Part shown: in pieces, positions 44,156 through 52,857 of the stretch
Layout: each line of letters starts with the position of its first letter
How positions within the stretch are numbered: position 1 is the stretch's first letter
Source of the DNA: Tenderia sp965602225
GTDB taxonomy: Bacteria > Pseudomonadota > Gammaproteobacteria > Tenderiales > Tenderiaceae
Reading direction: 5' to 3'
Assembly: GCA_965602225.1 (NCBI GenBank)
Contig: CBFCYE010000015.1
Span: 1-62,175 of the forward strand
DNA: 62,175 nt
Position numbers and translations under genes: made by a program
The notes under the pieces: generated by a model
The model's input: only the letters and a program-made list of their open reading frames with translations
Databases searched by the model: none
Told to the model about the DNA's origin: nothing

Positions 44156-46159
44156 TTAGTCTGCTAGCAAAGGGCCTAGTCCAAGTTCCTCGAGTTTTAA
44201 AAGCACTTTTGGAGCTTGGGCGCGCACAAATGAATCAGTGAGGTGTAGTTGATCCCGGAATATCACAAGACCATCAGAACTTTTTGCGGCACAGTGCCTA
44301 TTAGGGCAGACCATGTCATTGAGATTTAGCAATCTGGCCTTCGGGAAGTCTTGTGCGGCCAGTTCAAGATAATGGGCTACATCTGAGGTTTGGGTGGTTG
44401 TCAGTGCTTCGCTGCAGGTTGGGTTTTTAGATAGAAAACGTTTCAGTGCGGTTTCTGCATGTAGCGCCTTAAGACAGCTGGGCCCATCAAATGAAAGTTG
44501 AGGTATGCCGGGGATGACAATGATATGGTCGGCAGCGGCATTCAGGCGAGCAAGCACGCGTCTAGATCCATCAATCCATTGGTTCTTGGAAAACTTATAG
44601 GTCGCGTCGTTACCTACAAATATGATGTCTGGCTGGAGGGATTGTAGATAATCCAATGTGGCATTACGCCACTCGCTGCAAACGGTATAAAATTTCCCGA
44701 TTCGACGGTAAAAATAGTCTTGATCGATTAGCGCGCACGATGAATTGGTCAAAACCACAATGCGCCAATCTGGTGTCTTGAATATTTCTGGTAATAGCGA
44801 AAACCATTGCGCACCAATACTGTCACCAAGGAGAACCACAGTTTTCGGTGCGCCAGGGCTACCTATCAAACAGGGGCGAACCTCTGCGTTGTAATACCAG
44901 GTATCACATTCGTATTTATATATGACTGGCTTATCGTGGCGTGCCGCATTGACAAACTGAACATCTCCCTCGTTGTCATTATGAACAATAAACTTGGAAT
45001 AGTTTAGTGCTTCAGAAGCTACTATTAATATGGCAAGAATAGATACTATAATTCCCTGCGCTGGTGATAGCTTGCTCAGACGGCCCTTCCAAAAAGGCAG
45101 TTCGACCCAGCGATGGCTTAGTATTGCCAGCACTAAAGAGAGTGCAATCAGCCCGATAGCTTCTATTGGTCGCTGTAGGCCGAGAGCAAAGCCCAAGATA
45201 AGAACTGGCCAGTGCCAGATATACCAGGAATATGAATGATCACCGATCCAGACCAGAATGGGATGCGAGAGCCCACGGCTAATGCCCTGAGTGTTACCTT
45301 GACTCCCTGCTAATATTATTAGCGCTGCACCCAGTGAGGGCAGTAATGCCCAGAAGCCCGGATAGGTCATGTTGGAGTGTAGAAATACGGCGCTAGCGAT
45401 GATTAGAATTATCCCGATAATTCCGCAGCATATGCTCCATATAGGTTTGAGGCTACGAGCATTGTGCTGGTGTTGGCTGTCAAACCACACAAATACAGCC
45501 GCCCCTAGTGCGAATTGCCAGATACGCGAAGGCATCAGATAAAATGACCACAGTGGCTGCGTCGCCGACCAATACCAGGACAGTCCAAGGCTGCCAATAA
45601 ACAGTATGCTGAGCACTAGCAGAAGCGGCGTGTGATGCTTGCCGCGTCCTAGTTGTCGAGTTAGGAGTGTGAGTGTGACCAGTAAAAGTAGCGGCCAGGC
45701 CAAATAAAATTGTTCTTCCAGCCCCAATGACCAAGTGTGCAGAAATAGGTCGCGTGTTTGCACTTCGGCAAAGTAGTCGAGTTCCGAGAATGCAAAAAAG
45801 AGATTGCTTGTCCATGAGCTTGCGTACACTGCCGAGGCAGTTTGTTGCTTGAATTCATAATTCGATATCAACAGCGGTGCGATCAAAATGACCAGGCTTA
45901 TCATTACGAGTAGCGTTGGCAATAGCCGCTTCAGTCTTTGGGAAATAAACCTGGCAAGCTGAATGCCTTCAGTCTGCGTATGTTCGCGTACCAGAAGACC
46001 GGTGATTAGGTAGCCGGAGAGTACGAAAAAGACGTCGACGCCAACAAAGCCGCCAGAAAAGAATGTGAACCCGGCATGCGCTAGTACCACCAGTATGATG
46101 GCAATGGCGCGCAGGCCTTGAATGTCTGGGCGATAACTTAGCGTTGGGCGTGTGCTCAT
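44156..46159 (-). CDS. Membrane acyltransferase with C-terminal SGNH domain (OafA/YrhL family)
   Basis: The 667-residue protein has an acyltransferase-3 domain with about ten membrane helices (1-370; YRPDIQGLRAIAIILVVLAH, GFVGVDVFFVLSGYLI) and a periplasmic SGNH hydrolase-like domain. The latter carries LLGDSIGAQWF near residue 445 and the catalytic Asp-His as DQLH near 636. Such fused proteins O-acetylate lipopolysaccharide O-antigen or other surface glycans, with the SGNH domain completing transfer. Local base composition is more AT-rich than the flanks, compatible with horizontal acquisition of a surface-modification gene. No glycan biosynthesis genes are adjacent. The start is the ATG at 46159. 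Confidence 0.92.
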   Translation of the reverse strand: MSTRPTLSYRPDIQGLRAIAIILVVLAHAGFTFFSGGFVGVDVFFVLSGYLITGLLVREHTQTEGIQLARFISQRLKRLLPTLLVMISLVILIAPLLISNYEFKQQTASAVYASSWTSNLFFAFSELDYFAEVQTRDLFLHTWSLGLEEQFYLAWPLLLLVTLTLLTRQLGRGKHHTPLLLVLSILFIGSLGLSWYWSATQPLWSFYLMPSRIWQFALGAAVFVWFDSQHQHNARSLKPIWSICCGIIGIILIIASAVFLHSNMTYPGFWALLPSLGAALIILAGSQGNTQGISRGLSHPILVWIGDHSYSWYIWHWPVLILGFALGLQRPIEAIGLIALSLVLAILSHRWVELPFWKGRLSKLSPAQGIIVSILAILIVASEALNYSKFIVHNDNEGDVQFVNAARHDKPVIYKYECDTWYYNAEVRPCLIGSPGAPKTVVLLGDSIGAQWFSLLPEIFKTPDWRIVVLTNSSCALIDQDYFYRRIGKFYTVCSEWRNATLDYLQSLQPDIIFVGNDATYKFSKNQWIDGSRRVLARLNAAADHIIVIPGIPQLSFDGPSCLKALHAETALKRFLSKNPTCSEALTTTQTSDVAHYLELAAQDFPKARLLNLNDMVCPNRHCAAKSSDGLVIFRDQLHLTDSFVRAQAPKVLLKLEELGLGPLLAD

Positions 46160-46465
46160 GCGATGTTAATTGTCTCTTCGAGTCCTTTTAAAACACAGTG
46201 TTTGTTATGAATACGGCAGACCTATCAATAATTATGTGGCCGTCTGCCCACAGACAGTATGGATAAGCATATCGCAATAACGATTGTGAACTCTGGATTT
46301 AGTTAAACAAAAAGCCTTGTAATACTAACGGTCGGGTAAGGTCCGTCATTGCTTGATTCTTTGTGTATGGAATCGAAGCCGGATGAGTATCTCTATAGGG
46401 GAATGGCTACTGGTCATTGATTGAATTGCTGTTCTGGCCAGGTGAATGTTAGGCGAGAGTGCAAA
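46160..46465. other. Intergenic region between two minus-strand envelope genes
   Basis: These 306 bases separate the LpxL-family gene from the acyltransferase gene, both on the minus strand. The region is AT-rich and has no credible coding frame. It presumably holds the acyltransferase promoter; no confident -35/-10 pair or terminator was found, only a short GTCTG/CAGAC hairpin near 46248. Confidence 0.4.
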
Positions 46466-47353
46466 TTAAAGCTCATCGTAGAAATCTTTCTCCCCTTCAG
46501 TGCGGCTGCGAAAACGTTTATAGCCCCACTGGTATTGATCCGGGATTTGACGAATGCTTTGCTCCACCATGCGGTTTAATGCGGTCACTGATGTCTGCAT
46601 ATCCTTTTCATATAGCTCTGCATCTGCCGGTAGAAAGTGGATGGCAAAGCCACGCCCTTTGGGCAGGCGTTCGGCGTAACAGCACAACACGCTGGCATTG
46701 GACTTTTGCGTCAGGCGTGACAGCAGTGTCATGGTATTGGCCTGAATGCCAAAGAAGGGCGCGAAGTGGCCGCCGCTGCCACGTGGATCCTGGTCTGGAA
46801 GAATGGCCACTAATTCATTTGCGGCTAGTGCCTGATAGAGGGCGCGCACGCCCTTGGCATTGGTGGGTACCAGCTTGGCGCCAAAACGCTCGCGGGCCGT
46901 GCGGATCATGTTGTCGATGCCTGCCTGCCGGGGTGGGCGATACAGGCTGGTCATGGGGTAGCGCGAGGAGCAGTAGAGACCAATCACCTCCCAGTTGCCC
47001 AGGTGTGGAATGCTAAGGATGACACCGTGTCCCAGTTCTAGCCCTTGTTGCAGATATTGTTCGCCGTGAACCTCTTGCACCATGTCAAAGAAAACAGCCT
47101 GCTTGGCCAGCCAGATACGGCCACTTTCAAAAAAGGTCTTGCCGATTTCCTGCATGTTTTTTTGCAGCAGATTTTGCTGTTGCTCGGGGTCGAGTTCAGG
47201 AAAGCAGCGTTGCAGATTGCGTCTGGCAACACGCTGTTGTTCATTGTCGATCAGCATAAACAGCCTGCCTAAACCAGCGCCGAGCCAGTGGTTGAAGCGT
47301 AGCGGTAGTTTGGCGCTAACTGCCAGAATTAGCTTGATGAGCTTGGCGCGCAT
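46466..47353 (-). CDS. Lipid A biosynthesis acyltransferase (LpxL/HtrB family)
   Basis: These enzymes add a secondary acyl chain to lipid A at the inner face of the inner membrane. The 295-residue protein has an N-terminal hydrophobic anchor, the catalytic HX4 motif as IPHLGNWEV (near residue 117), and ILPDQDPRGSGGHFAPFFG, which is diagnostic. WNxxF-type YQWGYKRFRSR is at the C-terminus. Whether it is the LpxL or LpxM type cannot be resolved by eye. Alone on its transcript as far as seen. Confidence 0.9.
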   Translation of the reverse strand: MRAKLIKLILAVSAKLPLRFNHWLGAGLGRLFMLIDNEQQRVARRNLQRCFPELDPEQQQNLLQKNMQEIGKTFFESGRIWLAKQAVFFDMVQEVHGEQYLQQGLELGHGVILSIPHLGNWEVIGLYCSSRYPMTSLYRPPRQAGIDNMIRTARERFGAKLVPTNAKGVRALYQALAANELVAILPDQDPRGSGGHFAPFFGIQANTMTLLSRLTQKSNASVLCCYAERLPKGRGFAIHFLPADAELYEKDMQTSVTALNRMVEQSIRQIPDQYQWGYKRFRSRTEGEKDFYDEL

Positions 47354-47494
47354 GCTTAAGCGATATCCTGGTGAGAAAAAATGACGAGGTTATTTTGCTT
47401 CATATCTTCTGTGGGTTGTGGGCTGACAAGGGTTATAATTCTGCAATTCAACCTATTTTAACAGGAGTGGTCGTTTAAACGACCGGAAACCGAA

Positions 47495-47941
47495 ATGGAA
47501 TATATTGCTGAGTTTGGATTTCACTGGTTTTGGTTTGCAGTGGCGTCATTGTTGTTGATTATCGAAGTGATGCACGGCCGCTTCATACTTATGGCGGTAA
47601 GTTTTGCTGCAGTTGTGGTTGGCGGCTTGAGTGGTATTTATCCGGGAATGGGTTTTGAGCTGCAGGGCCTGATTTTAGTGATTTTGGCACCGGGTTTTAT
47701 CTGGATAAGTCAGGCCACCCTGAAAGAGCGTATGCAAAAAATCCAAATGCAGCAGGATATTCTCAAAAATCGTAGTTATGTCGGCAGGGTGATGAATCTG
47801 GTTAGTGGCATTGAGAGCGGCCATTCCAGTATGAATATCGACGGGATGGTCTGGACTATTCAGGGGCAGGACTGTCCGGCTGGCAGCCAGGTCAAGGTCG
47901 TCGACATGGGGGCGGGGTGGCTCAAGGTCGAACCGGCTTAA
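47495..47941 (+). CDS. NfeD-family membrane protein
   Basis: The 148-residue protein has three closely packed hydrophobic segments (about 8-30, 32-52 and 54-74) followed by a C-terminal OB-fold domain (about 90-148; GRVMNLVSGIESG, DGMVWTIQGQDCPAGSQVKVVDMGAGWLKVEP), the NfeD layout. NfeD proteins usually pair with a stomatin/SPFH protein in membrane microdomains, but none is adjacent here. It ends exactly where the convergent plsY ends. Confidence 0.85.
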   Translation: MEYIAEFGFHWFWFAVASLLLIIEVMHGRFILMAVSFAAVVVGGLSGIYPGMGFELQGLILVILAPGFIWISQATLKERMQKIQMQQDILKNRSYVGRVMNLVSGIESGHSSMNIDGMVWTIQGQDCPAGSQVKVVDMGAGWLKVEPA

Positions 47942-48526
47942 TCAGTTTTTGATTTTGCCTTCTTCGCCAGAGAGCAGACGCTGGATGTTGCTGCGGTGAC
48001 GCCATAACAACAGTAACGAGATGGCGAAGCTGAGGCTGATATAAACATTCACTGGGGCTAGCAGCCAGGTATATAGCGGTGTCAAAGAAGCCGCCACCAG
48101 AGCCGATAGGGATGAGACCTTGAATACCTTGGCCATCACCAGCCAGGTGACCAATACGGCCAATGCTACTGGCCAGGCCAGGCCGAGTAATACGCCAAAG
48201 GCGGTGGCTACACCCTTACCACCCTTGAAACCAAAAAAGAGCGGATACAGGTGGCCGAGGAAGGCCGCCATAGCGATGGCCGCCAAGATGCTTGCATCAA
48301 CGCCAATGGCATGTCCCAGCAAAACCGGTAGCAGGCCCTTGAGCATGTCGCCAAACAGGGTGATGGCCGCTGCCTTTTTGCCGCCGTAGCGCAATACATT
48401 GGTGGCGCCGGGATTGCGGGAGCCTTCCGAACGGGGGTCGGGCAGCCCCATCACCTTGCAGGTAATGATGGCGGCGGAGACTGAGCCTAACAAATAGGCG
48501 AACACAACAAGGCTGATATCAAGCAT
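47942..48526 (-). CDS. plsY: Glycerol-3-phosphate acyltransferase PlsY
   Basis: PlsY transfers an acyl group from acyl-phosphate to glycerol-3-phosphate, the first step of phospholipid synthesis. The 194-residue membrane protein has about seven helices and the conserved loops GSRNPGATNVLR, PLFFGFKGGKGVAT (phosphate-binding) and a C-terminal LLLWRHRSNIQRLL. Divergent from folB, the usual arrangement in Gammaproteobacteria. Confidence 0.95.
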   Translation of the reverse strand: MLDISLVVFAYLLGSVSAAIITCKVMGLPDPRSEGSRNPGATNVLRYGGKKAAAITLFGDMLKGLLPVLLGHAIGVDASILAAIAMAAFLGHLYPLFFGFKGGKGVATAFGVLLGLAWPVALAVLVTWLVMAKVFKVSSLSALVAASLTPLYTWLLAPVNVYISLSFAISLLLLWRHRSNIQRLLSGEEGKIKN

Positions 48527-48657
48527 AATATTTCGATTCGAATAAAGCCGTAAACGGGGCGTAATGATACGGTAATTTGGGCTGGATTGCCCGGTCTGTT
48601 GTGATCGGGTGGTGAGAAGTTATGGCTAATTCCCGCATCTAAATAAAAGAAGAGCAA

Positions 48658-49014
48658 ATGGATATTATTTATTTAAGTGATTTAAAGATCGAGACCGTCA
48701 TTGGTGTTTACGACTGGGAGCGTGAGATCAAACAGACGGTCATTCTTGATCTGGAGATGGGTACGGATATTCGCCGTGCCGCCGCAACCGATAATATTGA
48801 CGATACCCTCAATTACAAGGCCGTCTCCAAGCGGGTGATCGATTTTGTCGAACAGAGTGAATTTGAGCTGGTTGAAACCCTGGCCGAGCGGACTGTCGCA
48901 ATTATCCGTGAAGAGTTCAGTGTGCCCTGGGTGCGTCTGCGCCTCAATAAGAAGGGAGCAGTGTCTGCCGCAGTCGATGTGGGTGTCATCATCGAACGTG
49001 GGGAAATGGTTTAG
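48658..49014 (+). CDS. folB: Dihydroneopterin aldolase FolB
   Basis: FolB cleaves dihydroneopterin to 6-hydroxymethyl-dihydropterin in folate synthesis. The 118-residue protein carries DIIYLSDLKIETVIGVYDWER, the DTLNYKAVSKRV region and the catalytic-site FELVETLAERTV. It is directly joined to folK (stop and next ATG adjacent), the next enzyme of the pathway. Confidence 0.96.
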   Translation: MDIIYLSDLKIETVIGVYDWEREIKQTVILDLEMGTDIRRAAATDNIDDTLNYKAVSKRVIDFVEQSEFELVETLAERTVAIIREEFSVPWVRLRLNKKGAVSAAVDVGVIIERGEMV

Positions 49015-49506
49015 ATGGCATGGGTTTACATCAGTGTTGGCAGCAATATTGAGCCGGCAGTGAATATTCGTTCGGCGATGTTGGATCTGCGTAGCCATCA
49101 TCCCGATTTAATCGTTTCAACCGTTTATGAAAGTGAAGCGGTGGGTTTTGCTGGTGAAAATTTCTATAACCTGGTGGTCGGTTTTGAGACCGACCAGGGC
49201 GTGCGTGAAGTAGCGCAGCAGCTGCGTAATATCGAGGATAGTCACGCCCGTGATCGCAAGGGCCCCAAATTCAGTTCGCGCACCATAGACCTTGATCTGT
49301 TGTTGTATGACGATGTCATCATTAACGACGCTAGTCTGAATATTCCACGTGACGAGATCAGCAAAAATGCCTTTGTGCTGTGGCCATTGGCCGAGGTTGC
49401 CGCTGAAGTGATGCATCCGCAGTTCAAACAGACGATTGCGGCAATGTGGCAGGCTTATGACAAAGACAGTCAGTCGCTCTGGCCGGTTGAGTTTGACTGG
49501 GGATAG
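49015..49506 (+). CDS. folK: HPPK, 6-hydroxymethyl-7,8-dihydropterin pyrophosphokinase
   Basis: FolK transfers pyrophosphate from ATP to hydroxymethyl-dihydropterin. The 163-residue protein has AWVYISVGSNIEPAVNIRSA, and the diagnostic RTIDLDLLLYDD and IPRDEISKNAFVLWPLAEVA. It directly follows folB. A FolM-like reductase lies 1.3 kb away, making this a small pterin gene neighbourhood. Confidence 0.95.
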   Translation: MAWVYISVGSNIEPAVNIRSAMLDLRSHHPDLIVSTVYESEAVGFAGENFYNLVVGFETDQGVREVAQQLRNIEDSHARDRKGPKFSSRTIDLDLLLYDDVIINDASLNIPRDEISKNAFVLWPLAEVAAEVMHPQFKQTIAAMWQAYDKDSQSLWPVEFDWG

Positions 49507-49564
49507 TTAACAGGGCTTTATAGAATTCAGAATTGATCAGACCAGAGGGGGGGTTGATTAGGGC

Positions 49565-50767
49565 ATGATAAAAAAGATTGCCACGCAGAGTCTGACGGTC
49601 GGGATGTATATTCACGACCTCGACGCCTCATGGATGAGCCACCCCTTTCTCAGTAGCCGTTTCGCGGTTAAAAATCAGGCCGTTGTCGATGATGTTATCG
49701 GTGCCGGTATCAAGCATGTCTATATCGATACCGAGTGTGGTCTGGATTTTGAAATGGCTGTGCCACTTGAGGTGGTGCAGCAGGAAATCAATCACAGTAA
49801 ACAGCAAGTCGCCGATGAACAGCTTGGTCTGGATAAACAGGTCAGCTTCGAGTCGGAGCTGGTGCAGGCAAAGTCGGTTATCTACGAGGCCAACAAGGCG
49901 ATGCGTTCCTTCATGCAGGATGCCCGTTTTGGTCAGCAGATAGAAAGCACCGCTGTTGACGAGGTGGTGGATAAGATTAGTGCCTCGGTGTTTCGCAACA
50001 AGGATGCCTTGCTTACCCTGTCGCGTATCAAGACTGTTGATCAATACACCTTCATGCATTCCATTAGTGTCTGCATTTTGATGGCCTCATTTGCCCGGGC
50101 CATGGGCTACGACAGTGACACAAGTCGGCAGATATCCAGCGGTGCCCTGCTGCATGATCTGGGCAAGATGCGGGTGCCGCCCGAGATACTCAACAAGCCG
50201 GGCGCGCTGACCACGGCAGAGTTTGCCGAGATGAAACGGCATGTGGAATATGGTGCAGAACACCTATCGAGTTTTGGTTGGCTGACGGATGTATCGATGC
50301 GTGTGGTGATGCAGCACCATGAGCGCATTGATGGCACGGGTTATCCGTTTGGCCTACAGGGCGATGCCCTTAGCGAGGTAGGGCGGATGTCGGCAATCGC
50401 TGATGTCTATGACGCTCTGACCTCAAATCGTTGTTACAAGCAGGCCTGGGAGCCAACCCATACCCTGGGCAAAATGTTGGAGTGGAGCAAGGATCACTTT
50501 GGTGAGGAGATGGCACACCAGTTTGTTCGTTGTGTCGGTATTTACCCGGTCGGCACCCTGGTGCGCCTGAGCACGGGTATGATCGCCGTGGTGGTGGAGC
50601 AGGATGAGGCGCATCTGCTACGCCCCAGGGTGCGGCAAGTCTTTAATGCCAATAGTGGTCGCTATACGGTGCTGGAAGATGTCGATCTTGCGGCGACGGG
50701 GTCTGTGGCTATCGTTGAGTCAGTTTCGCCGCAAAAGGTGGGTATCGATCCACTGACGTTTATTTGA
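49565..50767 (+). CDS. HD-GYP domain phosphodiesterase with DUF3391
   Basis: HD-GYP proteins hydrolyse cyclic di-GMP (some act on related dinucleotides). The 400-residue protein has an N-terminal DUF3391 domain (about 1-130; QSLTVGMYIHDLDASWMSHPF) and an HD-GYP domain (about 160-345). The catalytic motifs are complete: LLHDLGKMRVPPEIL, HVEYGAEHL, QHHERIDGTGYP and AIADVYDALTSNRCY. No receiver domain or membrane segment. It probably lowers cyclic di-GMP and so affects motility or biofilm. A GGGGGGG-containing ribosome region precedes the ATG. Confidence 0.93.
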   Translation: MIKKIATQSLTVGMYIHDLDASWMSHPFLSSRFAVKNQAVVDDVIGAGIKHVYIDTECGLDFEMAVPLEVVQQEINHSKQQVADEQLGLDKQVSFESELVQAKSVIYEANKAMRSFMQDARFGQQIESTAVDEVVDKISASVFRNKDALLTLSRIKTVDQYTFMHSISVCILMASFARAMGYDSDTSRQISSGALLHDLGKMRVPPEILNKPGALTTAEFAEMKRHVEYGAEHLSSFGWLTDVSMRVVMQHHERIDGTGYPFGLQGDALSEVGRMSAIADVYDALTSNRCYKQAWEPTHTLGKMLEWSKDHFGEEMAHQFVRCVGIYPVGTLVRLSTGMIAVVVEQDEAHLLRPRVRQVFNANSGRYTVLEDVDLAATGSVAIVESVSPQKVGIDPLTFI

Positions 50768-50784
50768 TCTTTAGATGATTTCGT

Positions 50785-51525
50785 CTAAAAACTCAGCGTG
50801 CGGCCACCATCAACATTGATAATCTGACCGCTGATGTAGTCTGCATCTCTAATCAGAAACAACGCCGTTTTGGCGATATCCGCCGCTGTGCCCTGGCGTT
50901 TGAGGGCCGTACGGTCGAGGATTTCCCCCTTGGCCTGCTCATCCATTTCATGTTCTGGCCAAAGAATCGCGCCGGGGGCAACGCCGTTAACACGCACATT
51001 TGGGCCAAGCTCGCGCGCCAGTGACATGGTTAGCATTGCCAGGCCAGCCTTGGCGGCACTGTAAATGGGATAACCCTTCATTGGTCGCTGCGAGTGGATG
51101 TCGATGATGTTGATGATGCAGCCACTCTGTTTAGTCAGTTCGCCTGCGGCTGCCTGAGCCAGAAAAAATGGTGCCTTGAGATTGCTGCCGATCAGATCAT
51201 CCCAATGTTCTTCGGTGGCCTTGCCGATTTCTGTGGGATAAAAGCTTGAGGCGTTATTGATTAGCACATCCAGGCGTTGCCAGGGTTTGCATGCTTGGGC
51301 GATGACTCCCGGCAGTGTCTTGGTATCAAGCAGGTCAGCCTGAATCAATGTCACTGAATCAGGACGCTGCCTATTTAACTCTGCCGCCAGTGCCTCGGCA
51401 GGCTGTTTTGAGTGGCGATAATGCAGGGCGATATTCATCCCGGCACTATGTAACTGACGTGCCATCTCGGCACCGATACGGTGGGCGGCGCCAGTGATTA
51501 GGGCGACTTTAGGATTTGTGTTCAT
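50785..51525 (-). CDS. Pteridine reductase-like short-chain dehydrogenase (FolM-like)
   Basis: The 246-residue protein has the SDR fold: LITGAAHRIGAEMAR (the TGxxxRIG form seen in pteridine reductases and FolM), the NNAS motif, the catalytic Tyr-Lys in YSAAKAGLAM, and VAPGAILWP. FolM reduces dihydromonapterin; neighbouring folB and folK strengthen the pterin assignment, but sequence alone cannot exclude another carbonyl substrate. The ATG at 51525 gives the normal SDR N-terminus; the longer frame to 51609 is rejected. The start is divergent from the MidA-like gene. Confidence 0.85.
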   Translation of the reverse strand: MNTNPKVALITGAAHRIGAEMARQLHSAGMNIALHYRHSKQPAEALAAELNRQRPDSVTLIQADLLDTKTLPGVIAQACKPWQRLDVLINNASSFYPTEIGKATEEHWDDLIGSNLKAPFFLAQAAAGELTKQSGCIINIIDIHSQRPMKGYPIYSAAKAGLAMLTMSLARELGPNVRVNGVAPGAILWPEHEMDEQAKGEILDRTALKRQGTAADIAKTALFLIRDADYISGQIINVDGGRTLSF

Positions 51526-51593
51526 CGAGTTTAAGATCCGATTCGGATAGACTGTGCACACTTTAACTGATTGTTTAGTGAACAGGAATTTTG

Positions 51594-52784
51594 ATGCAGC
51601 AGTCCCCAAGTGAATTGCCCTTGCCAGATGAGCTGGCGCAACAACATAGCGATCAACTCAAACTAGAAATCTGTCAGCAGATCGATGCCGCCGACGGTGC
51701 CATCGATTTTTCCCGCTTTATGGAGATGGCCCTGTATCAGCCGGGCTTGGGTTATTACAGTGCCGGGGCACGCAAGTTTGGTGCCGGCGGCGATTTCATT
51801 ACCGCACCGGAATTGTCGCCATTGTTTTCCCATTGCCTGGCGCGGCAATGTCAGCAGGTGCTGGCGGAGATTGGTTTTGGTGACATCCTCGAATTTGGTG
51901 CCGGCACCGGCGTCATGGCCAGTGAGGTATTGCTGGAGCTGGAACGACTTGATTCACTGCCGGGGCAGTATTTCATCCTTGAGTTGAGCCCAGATCTGAA
52001 ACAGCGCCAGCAACAAACCATCGAGCAGCGTGCGCCGCATTTGTTGGAGCGGGTCTGTTGGCTTGATGGTCTGCCCGAGTCCGGCTTTCAGGGGGTGATC
52101 CTGGCCAATGAGGTGGTCGATGCCATGCCAGTGCATCTGCTGCAGTTTAAAGAGGATGGTTTGCTAGAGCGCTTTGTTGGCCATAACGGTCGTGATTTTG
52201 TCTGGCAGGACAGAGCGCTGGTCTCGACAGCGTTGCAGCAACGTATCGATGCCTTATCAGATGAGCTGGATGACGAAGTGTTTTGCCCCGGCTATCTGAC
52301 CGAGATCAATCTGGCCCAGACCGCCTGGGTCAACAGCCTGGCGGCGTTGCTGGAAAAGGGCGTCGCCCTGATCATCGACTATGGTTTTCCGCAGCATGAG
52401 TATTACCACACGGATCGCACCACCGGCACCCTGATGTGTCACTACCGTCATCGCGCCCATGGTGATCCGTTGATCCTGCCGGGCTTGCAGGATATTACCG
52501 CCCATGTGGATTTCACCGCCCTGGCTCAGGCGGCCCATGAGGCCGATATGGACGTGCTGGGTTATACGTCTCAGGCCCAGTTCCTGTTGGCGGCGGGCTT
52601 GGGTGAGCTGCTGGCGGAGCAGGATCAGTCCGATACTCGCGCCTATATGGACGTTACCCAACAGGTCAAAAAGTTGACCTTGCCCAACGAGATGGGCGAG
52701 CTGTTCAAGGTGCTGGCTATCGGGCGGAATTTTTCCAATGATTTGAAAGGCTTCCTGCTACAGGACCGACGCGGACGGCTCTAA
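51594..52784 (+). CDS. MidA/NDUFAF7-family SAM-dependent methyltransferase
   Basis: The 396-residue protein matches the MidA/DUF185 family: FSRFMEMALYQPGLGYYSAG, GGDFITAPELSPLFS, SAM motif ILEFGAGTGVMASEVLLEL, and VILANEVVDAMPVHLL. The eukaryotic relative NDUFAF7 dimethylates an Arg in a complex I subunit; bacterial substrates are not settled. The ATG at 51594 (not the TTG at 51591) follows an AGGAAT ribosome site. Confidence 0.9.
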   Translation: MQQSPSELPLPDELAQQHSDQLKLEICQQIDAADGAIDFSRFMEMALYQPGLGYYSAGARKFGAGGDFITAPELSPLFSHCLARQCQQVLAEIGFGDILEFGAGTGVMASEVLLELERLDSLPGQYFILELSPDLKQRQQQTIEQRAPHLLERVCWLDGLPESGFQGVILANEVVDAMPVHLLQFKEDGLLERFVGHNGRDFVWQDRALVSTALQQRIDALSDELDDEVFCPGYLTEINLAQTAWVNSLAALLEKGVALIIDYGFPQHEYYHTDRTTGTLMCHYRHRAHGDPLILPGLQDITAHVDFTALAQAAHEADMDVLGYTSQAQFLLAAGLGELLAEQDQSDTRAYMDVTQQVKKLTLPNEMGELFKVLAIGRNFSNDLKGFLLQDRRGRL

Positions 52785-52818
52785 TAAAAAATCAACAACA
52801 GTCGATAACCATATAATG

Positions 52819-52844
52819 TATTACCATATTAGATGTAGGTAATA
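52819..52844. promoter_or_regulatory. Inverted repeat upstream of the PhnD-PAS sensor gene
   Basis: TATTACC (52819-52825) and GGTAATA (52838-52844) form a 7-base inverted repeat with a 12-base spacer, overlapping the region just after a TATAAT at 52812-52817 and ending 13 bases before the GTG start. The position would suit an operator or a leader hairpin. The regulator is unknown. Confidence 0.35.
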
Positions 52845-52857
52845 GTTATAAGGGGGT

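Noticed and set aside
47434..47439. TATAAT upstream of the NfeD gene as a promoter
   Set aside because: The -10 match is perfect but no acceptable -35 was found, so it was not called as a promoter.
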